From Sinorhizobium kostiense (GTDB lineage Bacteria > Pseudomonadota > Alphaproteobacteria > Rhizobiales > Rhizobiaceae), in assembly GCF_017874595.1 (NCBI RefSeq), contig NZ_JAGILA010000002.1, positions 310,001-374,000 of the forward strand: DNA of 64,000 nucleotides, in the 5' to 3' direction. Positions 56,183-64,000 of the stretch are shown one piece after another (position 1 is the stretch's first letter; the number at the start of each line of letters is the position of its first letter). The translations under genes were made by a program, and so were the position numbers. The notes below the pieces were generated by a model, which searched no databases, was not told the DNA's origin, and worked only from the letters and a program-made list of their open reading frames with translations.

Positions 56183-56474
56183 CGCTTGCGACGCTCCTCC
56201 GCTGACTGATCGACCAGACAAGTCGAATTCCGGACATAGAAGAAGCCCCGGTTCGCCTCAAGAGCAAATCGGCCAAGATCGGAGTTATGTCAGGATTACA
56301 TCATCGCAATGTGCGACCTCCGACGCACATTGGACCCTCCATGCAGCAGGCAATGTGCACGAGCTTCCCGTTCGGGCCGCAACTCGGCAGGTGCCGCATC
56401 CTTCGAATTGCTCCCGTTTGTCGACGCGCGAACCTCATCCTATATTAACGCCGCAATCGACAAGGAGTTTGACG

Positions 56475-56882
56475 ATGGTCCAGCCCGGCCCGGGGAACGT
56501 CAAGAAAACCGACGAGGAATGGCGGGCGCTCCTGACGCCCGAGCAATACCGCGTCACGCGCGAGCACGGCACGGAGCGTCCCTTCACCGGTCCATTCCTG
56601 GATAACAAGAAAATCGGGACCTACAAATGTGTCTGTTGCGGCCGGCCGCTCTTCCGGTCGGATACGAAGTTCGATTCCGGCTGCGGCTGGCCGAGTTATT
56701 TTGCTCCGATCGACGAGCACGCGATCGCCGAATATGTCGACCGTTCGCATTTCATGGTAAGAACGGAAATCCGCTGCGCCGATTGCGATGCCCATCTCGG
56801 TCATGTCTTTCCCGATGGACCGCCGCCGACCGGCCTGCGCTATTGCCTGAACGGCACTGCCATGACGTTCGAAGAGGATTGA
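56475..56882 (+). CDS. msrB: Peptide-methionine (R)-S-oxide reductase
   Basis: The 135-residue MsrB reduces the R form of methionine sulfoxide in oxidised proteins. Zinc cysteines are in [11 protein letters not shown] and [17 protein letters not shown], and the catalytic cysteine is in [19 protein letters not shown] lines the active site. AAGGAG precedes ATG 56475 at seven bases. It is a single gene starting 293 bases from the Mrp operon start on the other strand. An extended open frame upstream lacks similarity. Confidence 0.95.
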   Translation: MVQPGPGNVKKTDEEWRALLTPEQYRVTREHGTERPFTGPFLDNKKIGTYKCVCCGRPLFRSDTKFDSGCGWPSYFAPIDEHAIAEYVDRSHFMVRTEIRCADCDAHLGHVFPDGPPPTGLRYCLNGTAMTFEED

Positions 56883-57031
56883 GGAAGAGCCTCCGCCGTG
56901 TTCCGACGGGAACGGGGGGAGATTTCATGTCGGGCTAATGGATAGGTGGCGAGATGATCCATGTTGCGCGCCCGGCGAAAGGCGCGAGACTATAGAAAAA
57001 TCGGCAGATCGGAGCCGAAAGGACGATTTCC

Positions 57032-57526
57032 ATGCGCCGCCCACTCCTTGGCCTTGCCCTTCTATCGGCGCTTGCCCTCCCCGCTGCCGCCGAAGACGAC
57101 TGGCATCCCTATGCCGATTCCCGTTTTGGCTATACGGTCGACATTCCTCCGGGTTTCGAGATGCGCGCGCAAGCCGAGAACGGCGAGGGCGCGCGCTTTC
57201 ATTCCAACGACAATGGCGCAACCCTGATCGTATTCGGCACCCATCCTGAGGGCGGTGATTTTGAAACCGACGTTACCGAGCGGATCGCTTACGAGAAAGC
57301 GGACGGCTGGAGAATAATCTTCTCACGCGTCTCGCCCGATTGGGCGAGCTTCTCGGGGGCGCGCGACCGAGAGGTCTTCTATGCGCGGGCAATCGCGCTC
57401 TGCGACGGCAGTGTCGCCTATTTCCGACTGCAATATCGCACGTCGAAGCTGACGAGTTTCGATGGCGTGATCTCGCGCATGGCAGCAGCGCTCAGTCCGG
57501 CAGAAGGTTGCCAGCCGCCGGACTGA
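57032..57526 (+). CDS. Secreted protein of unknown function
   Basis: The 164-residue protein has a clear signal peptide (MRRPLLGLALLSALALPAAA, cleavage before EDDWHPY). The mature domain begins WHPYADSRFGYTVDIPPGFE and contains two cysteines (ALCDGSVAYFRLQ and EGCQPPD). The pattern ADSRFGYTVDIPPGF recalls small periplasmic proteins found in Rhizobiales but I cannot name the family. AAAGGACG precedes the ATG. It is 150 bases downstream of msrB on the same strand and could be co-transcribed. Confidence 0.72.
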   Translation: MRRPLLGLALLSALALPAAAEDDWHPYADSRFGYTVDIPPGFEMRAQAENGEGARFHSNDNGATLIVFGTHPEGGDFETDVTERIAYEKADGWRIIFSRVSPDWASFSGARDREVFYARAIALCDGSVAYFRLQYRTSKLTSFDGVISRMAAALSPAEGCQPPD

Positions 57527-57565
57527 GGCGTTCGGGGTGCGCAGAGGTGGGTTCGGCGCTGCGGA

Positions 57566-58228
57566 TCAGGACGACGCCGCACCGCTGATGCAGGTGATGA
57601 CGGCCGAATAGTGCACGGCTGAGCCCGCAACGACAAAGCCGTGCCAGATGGCATTCTGGTAGCGCAGCCGCTCCCAAACATGGAAAATGATGCCGACCGA
57701 ATAGATGACGCCGCCGATGACGATGAGGACCAGCGTCGTCGTGTTCAAGGCGGTGAACAGCGAGCGGGCGGCAAGAATTCCGCCCCAGCCCATGGCCAGA
57801 TAGAGCAGGATCGTCAGCCGGTCGAAGCGCCCTGGGAGCAGACACTTCACGGCGATGCCGGCAAGAGCAACCGCCCAGATACCGATCAGCATCGTAAAGA
57901 GGAAAGGATCGTCCCACCCGCGCTGCAGAAAAGGGGTATAAGTCGCGGCGATCAGCATGAATATCGCAGAATGGTCTATGCGGCGGAGGTATAGCTTCGT
58001 GCGGCAGATCGGATAGAGATTGTAGAGGAAGGAGATGGAGAGGGCGAGAACCAGTCCGATGCCATAGACGCAAGCAGCGGCGAGTTGGCCCGACGTGCTC
58101 CACACCGTTGCATAGAAGATCAATGCGGTGACGCCGATGAGTGCGGCGGAAAGGCCGATACCGTGGACAATGCCATCCGCAATGAGTTCAGACCGGTCAT
58201 AGTCCCATTTGACGCCGCTGATATCCAC
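57566..58228 (-). CDS. Hemolysin III/PAQR-family membrane protein
   Basis: The 220-residue protein has seven hydrophobic helices and the HlyIII/PAQR signature: ELIADGIVHGIGLSAALIG with an early His, KLYLRRIDHSAIFMLIAATYTPFL carrying the conserved Asp-His, and the C-terminal FHVWERLRYQNAIWHGFVVAGSAVHYSAV with paired His. These residues form the metal site of PAQR hydrolases. The GTG at 58228 was chosen because GGAGGAG precedes it; the upstream ATG at 58243 sits before that site. The E. coli relative is TrhA/YqfA. Stand-alone. Confidence 0.9.
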   Translation of the reverse strand: MDISGVKWDYDRSELIADGIVHGIGLSAALIGVTALIFYATVWSTSGQLAAACVYGIGLVLALSISFLYNLYPICRTKLYLRRIDHSAIFMLIAATYTPFLQRGWDDPFLFTMLIGIWAVALAGIAVKCLLPGRFDRLTILLYLAMGWGGILAARSLFTALNTTTLVLIVIGGVIYSVGIIFHVWERLRYQNAIWHGFVVAGSAVHYSAVITCISGAASS

Positions 58229-58510
58229 GGGGCTCCTCCACATCCCGCATCGCAGCCGCTATCGGCACCTACGCCGCTGCGCACCTGTCTCGGGCGACCG
58301 CTCACCAGAAAAGACGGCGCCCATCCTCCAGGTTATCCTGCCACAAAGCCTTTACCCGGCAAAGCTTCCGCTGGGGTGAAGCGAATCAATTTTCGCGACG
58401 AATTACAATATTCGCTCAATGCGGGCGATCGCACAGCTCTCGTCCGCAGCCCTCACCTGGCTCCGGCTTGATGGGAGGCCACGAGGCGATCGGACTGATG
58501 AACGGTATTT

Positions 58511-58855
58511 TTAGCGGGTGCGCGAGGCCACCTCCGCTGCACAAACCTGACAGAGGGGCGCATGGGGAACCGCTTGCAATCTTTCCTGGGAAATCGGATC
58601 GCCGCAGCGAACGCAGATGCCGAACGTCCCTGCTGCGATACGGTCGAGCGCAGCATCGATCGCGCGTATCTCGCTCTGCCCGGCAAGACCGAGCCCCTCA
58701 AGCACTTCGTCGCTTTCCCGCTCGGTGACGCGGTCCGGCACGTCGGCATTCATCGGCTGCTCGAGATCTTCCTCGATCTTCATCAGCCGACCATAAAGTT
58801 CGCGTTTGCGGCGTAGAAGCTGTTCGCGAAAATCTTCAAGCGCGTACTTGTCCAT
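58511..58855 (-). CDS. DksA/TraR-family zinc-finger regulator
   Basis: The 114-residue protein has an N-terminal coiled coil (LEDFREQLLRRKRELYGRLMKIEEDLEQ) and the C-terminal zinc finger CVRCGDPISQERLQAVPHAPLC with a fourth cysteine in QVC. Such proteins enter the RNA polymerase secondary channel. The coiled-coil tip DxxDxA of true DksA is not clearly present, so it is better called a TraR/DksA paralogue. GGAGCC precedes ATG 58855. It follows the universal stress gene by 59 bases on the same strand, possibly one transcript. Confidence 0.85.
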   Translation of the reverse strand: MDKYALEDFREQLLRRKRELYGRLMKIEEDLEQPMNADVPDRVTERESDEVLEGLGLAGQSEIRAIDAALDRIAAGTFGICVRCGDPISQERLQAVPHAPLCQVCAAEVASRTR

Positions 58856-58914
58856 TAGAGGCTCCCTAGGCGCGGCGGTGTCAGAACCGCACCACATTTC
58901 TTGTTGTTGTCATG

Positions 58915-59337
58915 CTATCGGTCGACGAGAACTGCGCAGGGGCAATGGCTGACCACGCGACTGGCGGTCGAACCAATGAAATAATCGATCAACCCCGGAC
59001 GATGCGACGCTATGATCACAAGGTCCGCGTTCTCTTCGTTGGCGAGGGCGTTGATCGTGCCGGCCGCGCCCCCGGTGCGGATTTCGACGCGCCCGTTGAT
59101 GCCATGCTTGGTCTTGAGCGCCTCCAGCGTCTTGGTCGCATGCCTGCGCGATTCCTCGATCATCTCCAGCGGAAAATCGACGATCATGTAACCCTGGGCA
59201 TAGGCGTTGAGGTCCTCGATCACGTTGAGAAGGACGATTTCGCCTCCCTCGTCGATGAGTTTCTCGGCAATGTTGAGCACGGATTCGCCGTGCTCGAGCT
59301 GATCCATGGCGATCGGGACGAGAATCTTCTTGTACAT
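58915..59337 (-). CDS. Universal stress protein, UspA family
   Basis: The 140-residue protein has the UspA alpha/beta fold: MYKKILVPIAMDQLEHGESVL, with a long amphipathic helix in the middle and the ATP-binding C-terminal pattern NADLVIIASHRPGLIDYFIGSTASRVVSHCPCAVLVDR (GxxxxxSxxxxxxxxxxxPVxV). It lies upstream of the DksA/TraR-family gene and downstream of a perfect FixK/FNR box. Low-oxygen induction is therefore likely (inference). Confidence 0.93.
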   Translation of the reverse strand: MYKKILVPIAMDQLEHGESVLNIAEKLIDEGGEIVLLNVIEDLNAYAQGYMIVDFPLEMIEESRRHATKTLEALKTKHGINGRVEIRTGGAAGTINALANEENADLVIIASHRPGLIDYFIGSTASRVVSHCPCAVLVDR

Positions 59338-59681
59338 GCCAGATACGCTCCTTCGTTACACTCCCGGTCGCCGGCTGGGAAACACAGGCGAATTCCTCAC
59401 GTGGGCAGGGCGTCCCGATCTGCTGCCCTCATCCCGCATGAGTCGAAACTTCAGCGGCGGCAGCAATTCCGGCATTGATCGAAATCAATCAGCCACCACC
59501 CTCGCCGTTGCATCGCCCGTCTTAGGAGGTAGGGCAACGGTCGCGACTGTCAACGTTGGTCGAACACAACATCAAGTAATATAACGGCTTTCTCCAACGT
59601 GATCACGTGCTCATATTGGGTTAGAGTTCAAGTGACACGCGAGCGGGTCCTGATGCCCGTGCGGGCGAGAAAGGTAAGAAG
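59338..59681. other. Divergent intergenic region, usp / VOC genes
   Basis: These 344 bases contain the promoters for the usp-dksA-like pair and the VOC protein gene. The FixK/FNR box lies near the middle. No gene is supported. Confidence 0.5.
59475..59488. promoter_or_regulatory. FixK/FNR-type box
   Basis: TTGATCGAAATCAA is a perfect match to the anaerobox TTGAT-N4-ATCAA, and the flanking A and T extend the palindrome by one pair. Its centre is 144 bases upstream of the usp start and about 200 bases upstream of the VOC gene start, so it could serve either. Confidence 0.8.
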
Positions 59682-60572
59682 ATGAAAGAACCGATAGCCT
59701 CGCATTCGACGACAGATCTTGCAGCCGATCACACCACATCGATGCCGGCCTTTGTCGAAAAAGCGCATCTGTTGGTTAACGACCTGCCGATGGTTTCGGC
59801 CTGGTATCAGCGCATCGTCGGACTTGCTCCGATCGAAACGAGCGCAAGCGGGGAAACGCTCGGCGTCAATGGAACACCGCTGCTGACCCTGACAACGAAT
59901 CGGAACGCGGCACGGGCACCAGCTAACGCGCCCGGCCTCTTCCATGTCGCCTATCTGGTTCCCGATCGCCAAGAACTCGGCCGCTGGCTGGCGCACGCCG
60001 CAAACAACAGCGTCCGCCTGCAGGGCGCATCCGACCATCTCGTCAGCGAAGCGATCTATCTCGCCGACCCGGAGGGAAACGGTATCGAGATCTATCGCGA
60101 CCGACCTCGCTCGGAATGGAACTACCACGCGGATGGCACGGTGCAGATGAACACGCTGCCACTCGACCTCCAGGCGCTTTATGCCGAAGCCCCGCAAACT
60201 GGCTGGAGCGGCCTCGCCGACGGCAGCACGATCGGCCACATCCATCTCCAGGTCTCCGACATCCCCCAGGCCGACGGTTTCTTTCGCGACGCGCTCGGGC
60301 TCGATCTGATGGCACGCTATCCAGGGGCGAGCTTCTTCGCCACGGGCAAATACCACCATCATGTCGCAGCCAATATCTGGAACTCACGCGGTGCCGACAA
60401 GCGCCGGGACGGCATGACCGGCCTGGTCGACTACACGCTCCGTTTCAGGGAGGCGGAGAGGTTGGCGGCGGCCATCGCCAGGCTCGAGGAGCTCGAGATG
60501 CCGATACGCCGCGACGGCGCGTTTCATAGGCTTTCCGACCCGTGGGGTATCGGCCTTACGCTTGCTTTTTAG
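59682..60572 (+). CDS. VOC-superfamily (glyoxalase/dioxygenase-like) protein
   Basis: The 296-residue protein has two VOC modules, as in catechol 2,3-dioxygenase-like CatE proteins: module one with VEKAHLLVNDLPMVSAWYQRIVGL, GLFHVAYLVPDR and GNGIEIYRDRPR, and module two with IGHIHLQVSDIPQADGFFRDALGLDLM. His and Glu at the metal-ligand positions can be seen in HVAYLVP, IEIYR and HIHLQVS. The ligand is unknown; the name CatE in Bacillus refers to such proteins. AAAGGTAAGAAG precedes the ATG. Stand-alone, oriented away from the usp gene. Confidence 0.85.
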   Translation: MKEPIASHSTTDLAADHTTSMPAFVEKAHLLVNDLPMVSAWYQRIVGLAPIETSASGETLGVNGTPLLTLTTNRNAARAPANAPGLFHVAYLVPDRQELGRWLAHAANNSVRLQGASDHLVSEAIYLADPEGNGIEIYRDRPRSEWNYHADGTVQMNTLPLDLQALYAEAPQTGWSGLADGSTIGHIHLQVSDIPQADGFFRDALGLDLMARYPGASFFATGKYHHHVAANIWNSRGADKRRDGMTGLVDYTLRFREAERLAAAIARLEELEMPIRRDGAFHRLSDPWGIGLTLAF

Positions 60573-60784
60573 CCTGTTGCGACCGCCAATTTTATCCATT
60601 TCCGTCGCTAGCAATCGGGTGGCAGGGTGATGGCAGGCAAGGTCCGCGCGGGATGCAGGCGGAAAACCGCACACACTTTCGTTGGCGGAGGGCGGACCGG
60701 CTCAGAGTTCACCCTTTCAGCTTGATCGCGGTGCAAGCGCTCTCTATCTCATGATCTCCCGCCTTACAGACCCCGGAGAATCCT

Positions 60785-62893
60785 TTGTCCGCTTTCAAGA
60801 ATCTGCCCGCTGCGCCCGTCGCTCCGAAAAATCCGGTCACGGATACGCGTCACGGCATCAGCCGGACCGACGAGTATGCGTGGCTCAGAGCCGACAATTG
60901 GCAAGCGATGTTCAAGGAACCGTCGATCCTCGACGCGGAGATCCGCAAGCATCTCGAAGCGGAAAACGCCTACATGAATGCTGCGATGGCGGACACGAAG
61001 GATTTGCAGAAAACGCTGTTCGCCGAAATGCGCGGCCGCATCAAGGAGGACGATTCCTCCGTTCCGATGAAGGACGGCGCCTTCGCTTATGGCACATTCT
61101 ACGTGAAGGGCGGCGAGCATCCGCGTTACTTCCGGATACCGCGCGAGGGTGGGGTCAATGACGAAACAATCCGCCAGGTGCTGCTCGACGGGGACAAGGA
61201 GGCCGAGGGAAAAGCCTATTTCCGGATCGCCGGCCTCAACCATTCGAGGGATCATGCCCGGGCTATCTGGGGTTACGACGACAAGGGGTCCGAGTATTTC
61301 ACACTGAGGGTCCGCGATCTCGAAACCGGCGAGGATCTTGTTGACGTCGTCGAGAACACCGGGGGCGGCGGCGCCTGGGCGCCGGACGGCAGGAGCTTCT
61401 TCTATACCGTTCTCGATGAAAACCATCGACCGTCGAAGATTTATCATCACGTCATCGGCACGCCGCAGTCGAAAGATCGTCTCGCCTACGAGGAAAAGGA
61501 TCCCGGCTTCTTCATGTCGGTCGGAGGGTCGCTCATCGATGACTTTATCTATATCGATATTCACGATCACCAAACCAGCGAATACCGGATCCTCTCGACC
61601 GAGGATCTGACCGCCGAGCCCAGTCTCGTCGCCGAGCGCGTCACCGGCCTCGAATATTCGATGACCGAGGGCGGCGACGTCTTCTACATCCTGACCAACG
61701 CCGATGGCGCCAAGGATTTCAAGATCGTGGAGGCGCCGGTGGAAGCGCCGCAGAAGGAACACTGGCGCGAGGTGGTGCCCCACCGGCCGGGCATCCTGAT
61801 CCTCAGCCACATGGCCTATGCCCGGCATCTCGTATGGCTGCAGCGGCGCGATGGCCTGCCGGAAATCGTCGTCCGCGACCGCAAGACCGGCGAGGAACAC
61901 GCGATCGCCTTTGCCGAGGAAGCCTATTCGCTCGGGCTTTCGGGGGCTGCCGAATACCATACCGACGTCATTCGCTTCTCCTATTCCTCGATGACGACGC
62001 CGTCGCAACTCTTCGACTACAACATGGCGACACGGGAGCGGAAGCTGCTGAAGACCCAGGAGGTGCCATCAGGCCACAAGCCGGAGGACTACGTGACCCG
62101 TCGCGTCTTCGCGCCGGCTCCAGATGGCGCAGCGGTTCCGGTCACTCTTCTTTATCGCAAGGACACCCAGCTCGACGGCTCTGCGCCCTGTCTGCTCTAC
62201 GGCTACGGCGCCTATGGCATTACCATTCCGGCGAGCTTCAACACCAATTGCCTGTCGCTCGTCGACCGCGGCTTCGTCTATGCCATCGCCCATATCCGCG
62301 GCGGCAAGGACAAGGGCTTCCAGTGGTACGAAGATGGGAAAATGGCGAGGAAGCCCAATACCTTCAGGGACTTCATCGCCGCTGCTGACTATTTGAATCA
62401 GGAGAGGTTCACCTCTTACGCGAAGATCGTGGCCGAAGGCGGCTCGGCCGGCGGCATGCTCATGGGCGCGGTAGCCAACATGGCGCCGGAGAAGTTCGGC
62501 GGCATCATTGCCGCCGTGCCCTTCGTCGATGTGCTGAGCACCATGCTCGACGACACCCTGCCGCTCACTCCGCCGGAATGGCCCGAATGGGGCAATCCGA
62601 TCGAAAGCGCGGAATTCTACAACATCATCGCCAGCTACTCGCCATATGACAACGTAGCCGCCAAGTCCTATCCGGCCATTCTGGCAATCGGCGGCCTCAC
62701 CGATCCGCGCGTCACCTATTGGGAGCCGGCCAAATGGGTGGCGAAACTTCGCGAGAAGACCACGGGCAGCGAACCGATCCTGTTGAAGACCAACATGGAG
62801 GCAGGCCATGGCGGCGCTTCGGGGCGCTTCCAGCGGCTGGAGGAGATCGCCTTTGAATATGCTTTCGCCATCAAGGTCGCCGGCAGGGTGTAG
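60785..62893 (+). CDS. ptrB: Oligopeptidase B (S9A prolyl oligopeptidase family)
   Basis: The 702-residue serine peptidase has an N-terminal beta-propeller (from DEYAWLRADNWQAM to about residue 420) and a C-terminal alpha/beta-hydrolase domain. The nucleophile is in EGGSAGGMLMGAVANM, with FVDVLSTMLDD following and DPRVTYWEP containing the catalytic Asp; the His is in MEAGHGGASGRF. Oligopeptidase B cuts short peptides after basic residues. The TTG start at 60785 is used because GGAGAATCC precedes it; no ATG is as well placed. It is likely co-transcribed with the DUF1697 gene, whose GTG is 12 bases downstream. Confidence 0.9.
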   Translation: MSAFKNLPAAPVAPKNPVTDTRHGISRTDEYAWLRADNWQAMFKEPSILDAEIRKHLEAENAYMNAAMADTKDLQKTLFAEMRGRIKEDDSSVPMKDGAFAYGTFYVKGGEHPRYFRIPREGGVNDETIRQVLLDGDKEAEGKAYFRIAGLNHSRDHARAIWGYDDKGSEYFTLRVRDLETGEDLVDVVENTGGGGAWAPDGRSFFYTVLDENHRPSKIYHHVIGTPQSKDRLAYEEKDPGFFMSVGGSLIDDFIYIDIHDHQTSEYRILSTEDLTAEPSLVAERVTGLEYSMTEGGDVFYILTNADGAKDFKIVEAPVEAPQKEHWREVVPHRPGILILSHMAYARHLVWLQRRDGLPEIVVRDRKTGEEHAIAFAEEAYSLGLSGAAEYHTDVIRFSYSSMTTPSQLFDYNMATRERKLLKTQEVPSGHKPEDYVTRRVFAPAPDGAAVPVTLLYRKDTQLDGSAPCLLYGYGAYGITIPASFNTNCLSLVDRGFVYAIAHIRGGKDKGFQWYEDGKMARKPNTFRDFIAAADYLNQERFTSYAKIVAEGGSAGGMLMGAVANMAPEKFGGIIAAVPFVDVLSTMLDDTLPLTPPEWPEWGNPIESAEFYNIIASYSPYDNVAAKSYPAILAIGGLTDPRVTYWEPAKWVAKLREKTTGSEPILLKTNMEAGHGGASGRFQRLEEIAFEYAFAIKVAGRV

Positions 62894-62904
62894 GAGGAAG
62901 CGCC

Positions 62905-63432
62905 GTGCCGGTCTATGTCGCACTGTTAAGGGCGGTCAATGTTGGCGGCACCGGTACTCTGCCCATGGCAGAGTTGAAGACGATCTGCGAAGGCCTCGGC
63001 TTTGCCGACGTGCAGACCTACATCCAGAGCGGCAACGTCCTCTTCCGCTCCAATCTCGCGGAAGACGAGGTGCGGCGGCCTCTTGAGGAGGCGCTCGCAG
63101 CAAGGATGGGCAAGGCGCCGGGCGTCATCATGCGCAGCCGGCGCGAGCTCGAGACGGTTTTGGCGGAGGCACCATTTGCAGACGCCAAGCCCAACTTCCT
63201 GCTCGTCACCTTCTTGCCGGAGCCGCCTGCCGCGGGCGCGCTCGACAAGCTGGTCGCGCCGGACGGAGAAGAGGTGCATATCCACGGCCGAGAAATCTAT
63301 ATCCACTACCCGAACGGGTCCGGCCGTTCGAAGCTCAAGCTGCCGGCGCTGAAGCCAGGCACGGCGCGTAACCTCAACACTGTTCGAAAGCTCGCAGACA
63401 TGGCTGCGGCTTTGGAGGACGGCGACTCCTGA
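62905..63432 (+). CDS. DUF1697 family protein
   Basis: The 175-residue protein matches DUF1697: YVALLRAVNVGGTGTLPMAELKTICEGLGF at the start, VQTYIQSGNVLFRSNL next and the PNGSGRSKLKLPALKPGTARNLNTVRKLADMA C terminus. The family is cytosolic and of unknown function. GTG 62905 follows GGAGGAAG. It begins 12 bases after the ptrB stop, so the two form an operon. Confidence 0.9.
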   Translation: MPVYVALLRAVNVGGTGTLPMAELKTICEGLGFADVQTYIQSGNVLFRSNLAEDEVRRPLEEALAARMGKAPGVIMRSRRELETVLAEAPFADAKPNFLLVTFLPEPPAAGALDKLVAPDGEEVHIHGREIYIHYPNGSGRSKLKLPALKPGTARNLNTVRKLADMAAALEDGDS

Positions 63433-63438
63433 ACAGCA

Positions 63439-64000
63439 TCACGCCGGCGCTGCCGGTTGGAACAGCAGCCTCACGAAGCTGCGAAAGACGAGCAGCTGAT
63501 CGGGAAGGCTCTTCGGCTCCTTGAGCGCTTTCGAGAGAACGATCCCGCCTTCGAGGACGGTTGACACCATATCGGCGAGCTGGTCGGCATCCAGAGGCTC
63601 GCGGGGCCGATAGGCCTGCATGATGTCCCTGAACATGGCTCCGAAACGGCGGCGCCACATCAGCGCCGCCTGGCGGTTCAATTCCCGGATCTCCCGATCG
63701 AAGGCGCGCTCCTGGGTGCACATTGTAGCGACAAGGCAACCGGGATGGCCGTTCGGCAGATCGGCCAGCAACTCCGAAAGCAACTTGAGGCCTAAAAGGA
63801 AAGCCTGTAGAGGGTCGTCCGCGAGCTCGCGTCCTCGCCCAAAGATCTCGTCGTAGATCTTTTCGTCATTCTCGATGTAGCGCTCGAGCAGCGCCTTCGC
63901 GAGCTCGTTCTTGTCGCGAAAATGATAGAAGAATCCACTCTTCGTGATGCCGATTTCGACGATCAGCTCATCGATGGAGGTGGCCCCGAAGCCCTTGGCG
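63439..64000 (-). CDS. TetR-family regulator, 5' part beyond window
   Basis: The minus-strand frame is open to the window end and contains a TetR/AcrR DNA-binding helix-turn-helix (GATSIDELIVEIGITKSGFFYHFRDKNELAKALLERY) with its first helix missing. The ligand-binding part runs to 63439 (LADMVSTVLEGGIVLSKALKEP). About 187 codons are present. The stop is six bases from the DUF1697 stop, convergent. Target and ligand unknown; the start lies above 64000. Confidence 0.88.
   Translation of the reverse strand, partial: AKGFGATSIDELIVEIGITKSGFFYHFRDKNELAKALLERYIENDEKIYDEIFGRGRELADDPLQAFLLGLKLLSELLADLPNGHPGCLVATMCTQERAFDREIRELNRQAALMWRRRFGAMFRDIMQAYRPREPLDADQLADMVSTVLEGGIVLSKALKEPKSLPDQLLVFRSFVRLLFQPAAPA

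Overview
The window looks like a chromosomal segment of a Sinorhizobium/Ensifer-type alphaproteobacterium (Rhizobiales). The evidence is high GC, a MucR-type Ros/MucR zinc-finger regulator, a seven-gene pha2-type Mrp antiporter operon, a feuN-feuP-feuQ signalling locus next to cycHJKL and degP1, PleC- and DivJ-like cell-cycle kinases, and many rhizobial DUF genes (DUF1491, DUF2336, DUF5330, DUF1254/1214). No insertion sequence, prophage, CRISPR array, tRNA or rRNA was recognised. Gene content is core-like and compact.

Layout. 1-8.5 kb: small secreted and membrane proteins, a nu-class-like glutathione transferase, AMP nucleosidase (amn), and a membrane glycolipid set (UPF0104-type membrane protein, GtrB-like GT2, ArnT-like GT39, lipid kinase). 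8.6-13.7 kb: a betaine-type ABC binding protein and permease with no ATPase beside them, electron-transfer flavoprotein dehydrogenase (etfQO) with a threefold ~74-bp repeat over its 3' end, and a decayed Hsp70 (YegD-like) pseudogene. 13.7-19 kb: a divergent family-4-like uracil-DNA glycosylase, an EamA exporter and aminopeptidase N. 19.3-36.2 kb: the PleC-like kinase, then on the minus strand (transcription from high to low coordinates) feuN-feuP-feuQ, a lipoprotein, cycHJKL, degP1, a second two-component system and glnE. 36.2-49.8 kb: penicillin-binding protein 1A, several small or DUF genes, a DivJ-like kinase overlapping a peptidoglycan-binding protein, sufE and mucR. 50.2-56.2 kb: the Mrp (phaA2-G2) operon. 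56.4-64 kb: msrB, hemolysin-III-like protein, a DksA/TraR-type and a universal stress protein below a perfect FixK/FNR box, a VOC dioxygenase-like protein, oligopeptidase B (ptrB), a DUF1697 protein and a TetR regulator cut by the window end.

Functionally the centre of the window concerns envelope sensing and maintenance (FeuNPQ, DegP1, a second kinase/regulator pair, cytochrome c maturation, PBP1A), nitrogen control (GlnE) and cell-cycle phosphosignalling (both presumed DivK-directed kinases). The clearest regulatory signals are the perfect TTGAT-N4-ATCAA box at 59475-59488, a 9-bp-arm inverted repeat upstream of the betaine operon, two very strong hairpins between its two genes, a -10 element five bases before the amn start codon suggesting a leaderless mRNA, and a dispersed intergenic palindromic repeat present in at least four copies. 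I did not find a convincing wholly new system; the best second-look candidates are listed as findings.
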